Of a DNA stretch of 64,000 nt, positions 55,136 through 64,000 are shown in pieces. A program made the position numbers and the translations under genes. Under the pieces are notes generated by a model. That model was given only the letters and a program-made list of their open reading frames with translations, was not told where the DNA came from and ran no database searches. The stretch lies in contig WPIO01000003.1 of NCBI GenBank assembly GCA_009760855.2, positions 4,038,001-4,102,000 on the forward strand, given 5' to 3'. The stretch's first letter is position 1. Each line of letters starts with the position of its first letter. This DNA comes from Cristatella mucedo (lineage: Eukaryota > Bryozoa > Phylactolaemata > Cristatellidae).

Positions 55136-55689
55136 TCACTATTACATTACGCATGCTCCACTAAAATGTTGACCGAATCTCAATGACGTAACCATTTTTC
55201 TTACGCTCTCTTTAAGGTGCCAAATAATTGCGTCTCGTTGGGCAGATAAACTTCGGAAAACTGGTTAGTAGCTGCTGCTCGGAACTATATTCGAATGAGG
55301 AATTTCATGAACTGTGAACTTTTCAGTCGAAAGCCTTTGACTGGCGCCTCTTGGAACGTTGACGACCCCGACGTCTGATCCTACTTCCAATGTGTAAGAG
55401 CTAGATCGCGGTGTGTGGCTGTTAAATCCTAGTGTGCAGCAGCACACTACTGACGACGTGTACCGCAGTAGCAGAGAATGCATCAAATATTAACAAAAAT
55501 AGCTGCACGCACTACTTCACTTCTAGCTACTTTGAAAACGCTTTATTATAGCTATTTTGCACTTCAGCTCCCGCAACTTTCTTTCCTTTAATTGTTACAC
55601 TGCGTTAAATAAAGTTGCGATTTTTTTTATTCCGCCAAACGAGTAAACAGCACGGGTTGCATTGCGGGATTTGACTTCGGCTCAATTTA
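55136..55689. other. Unassigned sequence
   Basis: No gene or repeat recognised. An AATAAA occurs at 55609 in an AT-rich stretch with no associated gene. Confidence 0.4.
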
Positions 55690-56280
55690 CGCTCTCTGTA
55701 GACTGTGCCTGGAGGAGGTATATTGGCCAATCGGGAAGTTTATAGAGAACCAATTAGTTGAAGTGGTTCGTTTGCTCGAAACAGCGATAGCAAGCCAGAG
55801 CTAGTAAGCAGACGCGGGACAGATAAAGAGCTGTCTAGTTTACATAGAGGCAGCGTGGTGACTTTACTCTGATGACTTTACGTGACTCGAATTCATTACA
55901 TAGCCACGCACCTGCTCCAGCTTTCGCAGACGTCTCGATTCAAAGAATGCTCAGCGGTCATCCTTTGTGCGCCACTGCACTCCGTTCGGAGCACTTGTTA
56001 GGGCAAACTTTAGGTGGCAGCAGGGATTTAAATTTTACTCTTCGCGGCCTGTCTGTAGACTGTGCCCGGTGCAGGTTGATTAACCCGGAAGTTTAGTAAG
56101 AACTTATCGCAGCCGGAGGGATTCGCTCGCTCGAAACAATCATATCGAGCCAGAGTGAATAGGCAGACGCAGTGCAGATAAAGAGCTGTCTTGTTTACAC
56201 AGAGGAAGCGCTCGGAGCGCTGGTGACTGTACCCGACTCGAGCTCTTTACATAGCCTCGCACCAGCTCCAGCTGCGCAGC
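55690..56280 (+). repeat. Imperfect direct duplication, about 230-bp units
   Basis: Unit 1 (about 55690-55925) and unit 2 (about 56045-56280) share, in order, CTGTAGACTGTGCC, GGGAAGTTTA or GGAAGTTTA, CGCTCGAAACA or GCTCGAAACA, GCCAGAG, GATAAAGAGCTGTCT, GTTTACA and TTACATAGCC plus a CACC.GCTCCAGCT step. About 120 bp of other sequence separates them. Confidence 0.75.
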
Positions 56281-56302
56281 GTGACAGAAGTCTGTACTCC
56301 CA

Positions 56303-57000
56303 CAGTGGCTTGTAAAAAATTTAACTAGCTCTTTAGTTCTGTCTCGGTTTAATTATTGTAATTCCCTTTTGGCTGGGCTACCAAAGAAAGCTATTATGCC
56401 ACTACAGCGGACTATGAATATGGCTGCAAGGCTGGTCTTCAAGTCCCAGCGGTTTGAGCACGTGTCACCTTTGCTGGAAGAGCTGGGATGGTTGCCGGTT
56501 GAGCAAAGGATACAGAGCAAAGTTCTTACGCTGACCCACAAGGCCCGCCACGGCTTGGCTCCTTCATACCTAGCTGAACTGCTGCATCAGTTTCAGCCTG
56601 TTCGCGCCCTCAGGTCCTGTGTGGACAATAAATTAGCTGTTCCATTCCTCCGCTTAAAGACAGTTGGCGACAGAAGCTTTAGCTCTGCAGGTCCTAGACT
56701 GTGGAACTCGCTTCCACAATTCTTACGCAACGACATCTACTCTCCAACTGCCGACTGTGGCACATCTTTTTCAGCGGTCCTGAACTGCTACTTCTATGCT
56801 ACTCACTACCTCAACTGTTTTCCTAACTCTGCTATGCTTCCCACTTTCTCTTTGTTGCGTGAGACGAAGTCTGTTGGCTACCGAATGCGTACCGAAAGCC
56901 GCTTAGGCTGTGATTGCGCTATACAAAACTCTCCTGCGTAACACCCACATGTTTTTTATGACTTTGTGGAGTTACTGACGGAGATACATTACATCACATT
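56303..57000 (+). pseudogene. L2-B 3' end, 5'-truncated, young
   Basis: Open frame from the truncation to a stop at 56941: LVLSRFNYCNSLLAGLPKKA, MNMAARLVFKSQRFEHVSPL, GWLPVEQRI, TVGDRSFSSAGPRLWNSLP, and the end RTESRLGCDCAIQNSPA. It ends in GGAGATACATTACATCACATT, the L2-B terminus. Very close to the minus-strand copy at 8104. Only the post-catalytic C-terminal domain is present. Confidence 0.88.
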
Positions 57001-57540
57001 CAAAGAATACTCGGCGTCCGTTTGAATTTCGTCAGCCGGCTAGTTATGCTGTCGCGGCACATTGTGATATCCCTCGAGATTTAACTACGTTTTTGGTCCA
57101 TAATGCTAGCAGAGCAAGAACCTCGTACACTAGTCTGCTCTTTGATAAAATCACAGTCCATGGCCCGGTACCAACTCAGTTGCCGAAGGTGCCTCGACAC
57201 GCTACCAGATAAAGCCGGCGGCGGCCATGCGCTGGACTCGGCGTTGCGACGATGCAGCGACGGCGCAGCGAGCGGCCAGAGCAATTAACTACGGATACGT
57301 TCGCCCTAGCCCCGTTTGACCACCGCTTGTCCGGTCGCCGAAGCCGGTAGGTGTCGCCAAATTACAAATGCCGACCGCAATATGGCGCCCACGTCTCTAG
57401 ACGTCGCACGTGACCACGACAGCCGTCAGAGCCCTGCTCGCTCCTCCTCAGTTTCAGTTGCAGCGGCGTCTGCTGCGTCCCACGCATCGACGTCACTCAT
57501 CTCTTTAGTCGCCGATTTTAATTCGCCGACAAAGCACTCA
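57001..57540. other. Unassigned, CpG-richer sequence
   Basis: No gene recognised. Confidence 0.4.
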
Positions 57541-57594
57541 GCGTAGCCCAGCGTAGCCCAGCGTAGCCCAGCGTAGCCCAGCGTAGCCCAGCGT
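57541..57594. repeat. 10-bp tandem repeat, 5 copies
   Basis: GCGTAGCCCA repeated five times exactly, then GCGT. It is in a CpG-rich stretch. Confidence 0.95.
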
Positions 57595-57820
57595 GCGCTT
57601 TTTCTTCTGGCGAATACAGTGAGCATTTTCGTTATTCGCGTCATCGCTGTAGTCAATCGCGCTCGTTCATGACTTCAGTACTTTGACGATTGACGGGTAC
57701 AAGGAAGCCACGAAAAATTTCGCACGAAGCTGGAAGTTTTTGCCACGCGCACGCTCGACAGAGCCCGAAAGCGATTGTAGTCCGTGTGGCTGGTGCGCAC
57801 CATTTGTCGTATCGCACAGG

Positions 57821-58003
57821 TATGGAAAACTCACAAGGTAAGGCGGTTGCTTTTCACGACCTCGGCCCCGAGGTCGTGGGTTCGAATCTTGTGGTGGGCG
57901 ATCCTATATCGCCGCTGTAAGCGGTGGTGATAGCCGTCAAGGCTCTTCTGTCGCTATACAAAAAGAGGCTGTTAAATCAGCTTGTATTTATTTATTTATT
58001 TTA
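57821..58003 (+). repeat. SINE family 1
   Basis: Head variant ATGGAAAACTCACAAGGTAAG, GAGGTCGTGGGTTCGAATC, GCGGTGGTGATAGCCG, AGAGGCTGTTAAATCAGC and a TTTA-repeat tail. Confidence 0.9.
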
Positions 58004-58204
58004 AACCTGCACGGAGAGCGTAGCAGACGTCTACATGGGAAGTCACAAACGGCTGGACTCAATTAGCTTCTCGGACGTACGGCTCTTCGTCTGTGACCAA
58101 ATAGCTACGAAATCTGGCTGGAGGTTTTGCTGGAGAGCTCTACACGTGAGCGCTCACGGCCCAAAGTGCGCATGCAGTGGCCAAAAGGCTGCATCTCAGA
58201 CAAC

Positions 58205-58740
58205 GAAGATGGAAGCATAGCTGAGATAAGTGTGGTGTACGCGTAGCTGAGTCGGTAGGGCTTCAGTCGAGGAAGTACGTTGGCACCAATGTAGCAGTGC
58301 TGTGCAGAAAGGCTGTACCACCGAGAAGAGTTGCCGGTGCCAGAGAACTTCGGAAGCGACTTCCGTAGTATGGGACTTGCAGAACAACAGTTCTTGTGGC
58401 CAATAGATTTAAACGATAGAGCGATACAGTTAATTAGTGATCCTCACAAATCTTATGGGCACGAGGAAGATAAAACTGGTGCTGCAGTTCCGATTGGTAT
58501 CAAGCTGAGGGGCTTAACATAGGAGCGACTTACAGGTGAAGGTGAGCCGGTCAGAGTAAAAATTGTGCTCTGAATCCGTGCATCGACCCGGGAGCCACGG
58601 CAGCTAATGGAGTAGGGAAAGATACGGGACTGGATTTCTTGTATTTGGAGAGTTATTTTTCTGCCACATTCATCGCCAACTGTGGAGTCTTACGGAGTTC
58701 GTTTGGCAATCCTGCTAACCCTGACTGACACTAGTCGCGT
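58205..58740 (-). repeat. L2-B, old copy
   Basis: GATGGAAGCATAGCTGAGATAAG, GGAAGCGACTTCCGTAG with GGGACTTGCAGAAC, and GGTGCTGCAGTTCCG match the minus-strand L2-B coding end at low identity. Confidence 0.6.
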
Positions 58741-58751
58741 GCCTACAAAAA

Positions 58752-58869
58752 ATACTTGTTGATTTAACAGCCTCTTTTTTAGCGGTAGAAGAGCCTTTAC
58801 GACTATCACCACCGCTTGCAGCGGCTATAAAGAATTGCCCACCGCAGGATTCAAACCCACGACCTCGGT
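58752..58869 (-). repeat. SINE family 1, head-truncated
   Basis: TTGATTTAACAGCCTC, GAGCCTTTACGACTATCACC and GGATTCAAACCCACGACC, then an abrupt end after GGTC. The tRNA-like head is lost. Confidence 0.85.
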
Positions 58870-58879
58870 CAAGCGCTCG

Positions 58880-59110
58880 TCAAAATTGACAACTAAACTA
58901 CACGAGCTTGACAATAGTCTCACTACGCCACTTCTTACTGAGGGTCTGAAGTCACTAGTTCCAGCTGTACACTGTGTATTTCCTATTAGAAGGAGTTCGA
59001 TTTTATCATCGTCAATTACTGTAGTACCCTTGCTTAAGTAGGATAGTTTGTAATATAACTGGAAGTAGGTACACCTGTCTCTGGATCGAATGCGATCGTC
59101 TAGTGCAACG
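58880..59110 (-). repeat. L2-like polymerase fragment, old
   Basis: Minus-strand text includes DDKIELLLIGNTQ, matching the LNDDKTELLLIG step after YADD, and further DDRIRS-like sequence as in L2-A. Confidence 0.6.
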
Positions 59111-59277
59111 TCGTTATGTAATATGCGTTTGATTCGGTCCACGTACAACAAAAGAGATGTAGTCGTTTCTTGGTGACTCGATGTTTGCTAGTAACTGGTG
59201 AGGAGCCGGTATATGTCAATAACCTTTGATGATCGATTCTCTTGGCGGGAGCCGGTGAAGGTGCCTTCGTGTTTGCT

Positions 59278-59426
59278 TTAGTACGCTGACCTAAGCATGA
59301 TACTGTTTTGCTTTTTGCATGTCTGATCCCGTACATGTCACTAACCCTTTGCGATCGATTCTCTTGCAGCAAGCTGTAATTGCTCCTGTATAGAGATTTA
59401 TTTCTCTTACGGCACTATGCAAAAGC
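59278..59426 (+). repeat. L2-A tail, old copy
   Basis: GTACGCTGACCTAAGCATG, CCGTACATGTCACTAACCC, TTGCAGCAAGCTGTAATTG, then TAGAGATTTATTTCTCTTACGGCACTATGC. Confidence 0.65.
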
Positions 59427-59780
59427 GACCTGGAACTCCCTCCCGACCTGCGTCAGAACATCCCCTGACCTGACCACATTTAAAAGGAACTTTAAAACAC
59501 ACCTATTTAGGACAGCATTTAGTGGGTCCCTATGATTCGTCCATCACGTGCTTATGCGTGCTGACACTGTGCATGCTGCCACTAACCACATTTGCATGTT
59601 GACCCTGTGCATGTCACCCCTAACCATGTTATTCATTTTGTTTGTTTTTCAAGCATGATTTTACTTGCCATTTAATTACATTTCCCTTTGCAGCAAATGT
59701 AAAGCGCCTAGAAAGAGATTAAGTTCTCTGAGGGCGCTTTATCAAGCACATTATTATTATTATTATTACCTATTAATATT
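59427..59780 (+). repeat. L2-A 3' end, young, strongly 5'-truncated
   Basis: It begins at the WNSLPTCVRTSPDLTTFKRN region and runs through the stop, 3' UTR and tail to an ATT run at 59750-59770. It is nearly identical to 33057-33395 and directly abuts the older tail at 59426. Confidence 0.9.
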
Positions 59781-61849
59781 ATTACCTGCTGGCATTCGTG
59801 AAAGAGATCGAGCGGAAAACTCGAGCCTTCCTTCGGATGATGGACCCCTGTGTCCGCTGACCTAGCTGGTGAGTCAATCCGAGAGGCAGCCAAGCTTAGA
59901 GTTCTTAGTTAATGGAACAAGATTTGTATAGGACAAAAATTAAAACGTACTTCAAAACTATATTCAATATTTTTTATTGTAAAACGAACTTAAATCTAAT
60001 TCCATTAAATGTATTCATCAGCCCTGGATAATGAATCAGCATTGGATTTCGCGTATGGAACGTACAGACGTGCTGAGCATCTTATAAATTATATAGTAAG
60101 GCCTGTAAAGAATCACCGGCAGATTATGTTTGTGTTTTCTATCGCTTACAAAAGGCAGGCGTAATTTTAACTTTGAGAGTGCATGTTGCAACTAAATATG
60201 CAAATTATAAAATTGTCTCTCCTCTTGTACATGACATTCATCACTGCTGTACCGTCGTAGCAGTACTATACATCTATCTTAAAGGACATGATGTAAACGT
60301 GAGATCAGTTACTGTGGTGGTCTATCTTAAAGGATATAATGTAAACGCGACATCAGTTACTGTGGACTAACTAACTAACCTGGCTTAGTATGGAGATTGA
60401 TAGTAAGAGATCAGAGTAAAGTGTGTTTTAACGTAAACTTTGCCACATTGGCATCCGACAAGGCTATCCGCCGAAAAGTTTGCATCATCTATGGCATCTT
60501 ATTGAACAACAGGTAAGGAAGAACAGCAACGAGGTGGTACTGAATTTTACACGCGATGTCACAAATGCATGGCCTAACTCCGCCATGATATTCTAATCCT
60601 AACACACCAGAATGTTTGCGTAGCGTTTGCTTGAAGTAGACAGACCGGTCTTGGAAGCCTGTATAGTCATCTAACAAAAAGGCTATTTTCGAATAGGACG
60701 CCGAGATTTCCTCTGAAGCTAGAGGGGAAGGAGAAAGGAAGATAGAGGAAGAGCTAATTTTTAGGGTGGGGCTTTCTGGTTTCCGAGTGGCACCAGACAT
60801 CTTCACAACTGTTTGGATGCCTTTTATCGGAGAATTCAACTGTAGGAAATTAATTGCCTTTCAAGTGCGAATGCTGGCAATCCAAGCTGCCAGGAAATTG
60901 CAAGAGTCGCAGGTACTAGAAGATGCGGCGTTGCCTGAGCCCTGCAACATCTACGACTGCATGGGGGTCGGATATTTAAGGGCCAAAAAAAATTTAGTAT
61001 GTATGAAAATTTAACCAAAAAAAAATATTTGAAATTGCATTGAATAGTTAAATATTTGACTATAGTGGCACTATCTATAACAATTAAAAATGACATTTCA
61101 GTTACATGAATTCAATGCACAAAAGCACAAAAATTGAGAAAAACTAGCCTACGAGAGCAAACGCGTGGCTGGAGAGATCCGTGTGTGCTACCATCCACAT
61201 CACTTCCATCGAGATCGAATTCCAGTCCACCACAAGCCACAGAAAAGACTGAAGGAGACCATCATGAAAGCATCACGCAACAGTAAGTAACTGGATGTGG
61301 AAAAATCCTAAGCAAGTCACTGCGTTTTTCATAGCGGAAGGAAAATCGCCGGGCTCAGATGGCGATTGCTGTGAGCAAGCTTTACCTGTTTTTGACAGTG
61401 TGCACCAAGAGGCCCAAGGCAAGCCACAAGTAGTAACTACTGATGACCTCGCATCTTGGCCAGAAACTATATGTTGTGGCTAATGTATTGACTTGGTAAA
61501 ACTTTGAGCTGTCCAATTAAAAGATCAACCAATTTTCCAAATCGAAATAAAATCACAAATTCACTCCAGACTTATAATCTAAGACGCTTTCAAATGTAAA
61601 AACGATCGTCCAAACCTGGCTTGTGAATTCCGAACTGCAGGATGCCTCATATTGCTTCTGCTGCAAGTTGCTAGGCGGATCAGAAATTAGACTAATTATA
61701 TTAATGTTTAAAGGTTTCAGCAGTTGGCAATGCTTGAGTAAGACCTCGGAGGAGCATGAGAAGTCAAGGGAACTCACGTAGAACATGATAGACTAGAATG
61801 ACCTTGAAATACTTCTTAAAACCGGCTCAATTGTTGACTACAGAGGCTG
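59781..61849. other. Unassigned sequence
   Basis: No confident gene. A plus-strand frame at 60766-61014 (82 codons) and one at 61295-61483 (62 codons) look moderately protein-like but match nothing I recognise. They may be decayed upstream parts of the hAT remnant. Confidence 0.35.
60273..60366. repeat. 48-bp tandem duplication
   Basis: TCTATCTTAAAGGA begins both units (60273 and 60321). The second differs at several positions but keeps ATCAGTTACTGTGG. Confidence 0.88.
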
Positions 61850-63640
61850 CCTTTGGTGGAAAAGACACGGATCATTACCACGCCGTGTTAGAACGAGTCA
61901 TGGAAATAGAAATCGTACTCTTTTCATCGGAGAGGAGTATGGCTCTTTTTGTCATTCCTAAGGGCTCTACGTAATAAGAATGGAAATTTTGGTGAAGAAA
62001 TGCAATTACTTGTAAAGTTCGATCCCATGATGGCCGAACACGATGATTCAGAATGCAGAAACTTTGCTCCTTTTGTTATCTGGAGCCTGAAAGTCAAAAT
62101 GAATTGACCAGTCGCACTTCTGATTTCATTTTGGAAGAGATAACAAATCGTGTGAAGGATGCTAAATAGTACAGTTTTATTTTGGATTGCATACCAGATG
62201 TCAGCCACCACGAGCGAATGACCGCGATCCTTCATTTTGTGGAAATTCAAAAGGACAATTAAAGGGTACTTTGTGCGGTTTCTGGAAGTGGCTGACACAA
62301 GCGGAACCCGACTTTTTGAGTCACTGTTAAGAGAAGCTCGCTCAGTTGGGGCTGAGCCTAGCGGATTGCAAAGCCAAGTTTATGATAATGGCAACAACAT
62401 GAAAGGCAGATATTCAAGCACGACTTTCAAAGATGAGCCCGGGAGCATTGTTTTGCGTAGCACCAATCAAGTCTCAACCTTGTTGTTTGAGATGCAGCAG
62501 GTTCTGCGGTAACGGCCATATTCTTTTTTGGTTATCTGCAGTGAGCGTATTCACTTTTTGTGGCATCAACTTCTAGAATCTAGATCGAACGATTTGAAAG
62601 AGTTCTGCTCCATTACTGTAAAAATATCCCTTGGATAATCACTGGGAAGGAAACATTTCAAGTGCAAAAACCGCTTCAATTCCAAGCCAAGGACATCAAA
62701 ACAGTGCTGTTAAGCATACGCGATGTTTCCAAAGGAAAAGACTCCAATGCGTTTTCTTCTGCAAATGCGTTTGCAGAAGAAATTGCTTCTTTCCACTTCT
62801 TACTGCGTTCAATAATATAAAATGATCTTCTAGTTTATATCGATGTGGATAGCAAGATACTTCCGGGAGAACACGTGCAAATTGAAGTCGTCTAGGAGTT
62901 TCTTAGGGCCCTGCAGTGCTTGTTACATAGCTATTGCAAAAGCGACCCTTTCTTATCATCAGCAGTCGACTCGGCAGCAAGCTTAAATGGAAAAGCTAGA
63001 CATAGCAGCCGAGATGCTAGCTCAAAGGCACCGATGTGTGCAGCACCAGTTTGGATATGAATTATCGACGACCCTCTCGTCGATGCTTCGCACGTATTCA
63101 AAGAGTGCAGTTCTTCTTTCACTCAATCGACATCGCTCTTGCCTCCCTTGGTGAACAGTTTGCCATTTTGAGTATGCACAGGGACATATTCGCATTTTTG
63201 TACAATATACCTTCACTGAAACATTAGGAAAATCAGAAGTTACTGGAATATTGTGCAGTTGTGTCCACTGCTCTAACAGCACTCAAGCACGTGCCCAAAG
63301 GCGAAGTTATCCTGATGGATATTGAGAAGATGGAGCTGGCAGGGTTGCTTCGGTCATCTAGCATTTGCTCTCACCTGAGTGCAGGAGAGTCCACGATGTA
63401 GTGGATTATATTTTGAAATCCGGCCTCGAAGAGATTGTTCTGGTCGCATTAAAATTATTTTGTCAATGCATGTCAGCTTTGCAAGCAGGGAGCGAAGTTT
63501 TGCTTCATTAAAGCTCACCAAATCCTATTTACGCTCAACTACGGTGCCAGGAGAGGCTTTGCGAATTTTTAATGTTATCCATCGAACATGAACTAAGTGC
63601 TGAGCTTGATTACGCTAAACTGATAAAGCTTTTGCCATAT
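61850..63640 (+). pseudogene. hAT transposase remnant, DUF4371 (TTF/ZMYM-like) type
   Basis: Ordered matches across several frames: RALRNKNGNFGEEMQLLVKF, then DPMMAEH (61960-62030); VRFLEVADTSGTRLFESLL with an Asp-Thr-Ser/Thr-Gly step (62260-62330); QVYDNGNNMKGRY with the conserved YDNG-NMKG motif (62375-62410); IALASLGEQFAIL (63140-63170); and the C-terminal dimerisation motif SRERSFASLKLTKSYLRST (63470-63530) followed by LSIEHELSAELDYAKLI in another frame. Many stops and frameshifts break it. No terminal inverted repeats were found. It is unrelated in motif to the 37620 element. Confidence 0.7.
62754..62781. repeat. Perfect hairpin, 12-bp arms
   Basis: TTCTTCTGCAAA, loop TGCG, then TTTGCAGAAGAA. 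It lies inside the decayed hAT remnant. Confidence 0.9.
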
Positions 63641-64000
63641 TTCTCTCTGAGTTAAAGCACTAAATAGATTGAATGCCTACAGATCAGCTAACGTAGTATT
63701 ATGTGACTTGGGCTTTCGTGAAGCCTAACCATATATTATGAGGTAAAGTAGTTATAATTCAGAAACCGTGAATGGTATTTCGGCACTCATAACCTGGCTG
63801 ATCTAGCTCGCCGTCTCTTCACTGCCCTCTTCTTAAATTAAGGTCGTCCTTGGCAAGAATAATAAAGGAACCTATCACAACAAGCCAAGGTATGTGTCAG
63901 CGTTCGCGTTCGCCATCTCATTGAGCTCTGAAGGAAACTACTACGGTAGCGGGCTTCGATGCGTCTCCACAACCTTCGGCCTTTCATGTCGTCAGCTTCA
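63641..64000. other. Unassigned sequence
   Basis: No gene or repeat recognised. Confidence 0.4.

Overview
The window is nuclear DNA from an invertebrate animal. It is gene-poor, intron-rich and dense in retrotransposons. The evidence is spliced genes with GT-AG introns, GPI-anchored Ly6/quiver-type proteins, many L2-like (CR1-group) non-LTR retrotransposon copies in several age classes, and two tRNA-derived SINE families. I see no bacterial operons, CRISPR array or intact viral genes. The sequence alone does not fix the phylum; a lophotrochozoan or chelicerate would fit.

The best-supported host genes are two tandem, same-strand Ly6/uPAR-fold genes. Gene 1 has exons 5430-5487, 11140-11286 and 11675-11940 (156 aa). 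Gene 2 has exons 18326-18410, 20592-20843 and 22198-22424 (187 aa). Each encodes a signal peptide, ten cysteines in Ly6 order ending in a Cys-Asn motif, and a hydrophobic C-terminus of GPI-signal type. All four introns are phase 1, so the pair looks like an old tandem duplication. Their introns hold L2 and SINE debris.

Layout: 1-5390 is mostly unassigned, with a Mutator-like (MULE) transposase remnant (2209-2520), a SINE and an L2 tail. 5391-22600 is the Ly6 pair with repeats between and inside the genes. 22879-34230 is a retrotransposon cluster: the longest L2-A copy (23060-25480), a second L2-A copy with the same defects (31952-33395), mosaic L2 pieces, and an LTR-like block with 123-bp internal repeats (27672-28648). 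36560-40375 is an old L2-B copy split by a complete 2,455-bp hAT-type DNA transposon (37620-40074) with matching terminal inverted repeats and an 8-bp target duplication. 41210-42650 is another old L2-B copy, with an internal repeat expansion and a nested SINE. 43000-49380 is largely unique, with a candidate coding exon on the minus strand (44537-44980), a TA/GA microsatellite and a GC-rich block. 49381-59790 mixes L2-B copies, SINEs, a GC-rich block with a CTG/CCG triplet tract, and a local duplication. 61850-63640 is a decayed hAT transposase of the DUF4371 type.

L2-A ends in (ATT)n, while L2-B ends in an ATTAC-type repeat. SINE family 2 carries a 3' tail closely matching that of L2-A, which suggests its copying depended on L2-A machinery. 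SINE family 1 has a different tail ending in TTTA repeats. All transposase and reverse-transcriptase reading frames seen here are broken, so the mobile elements in this window look inactive.
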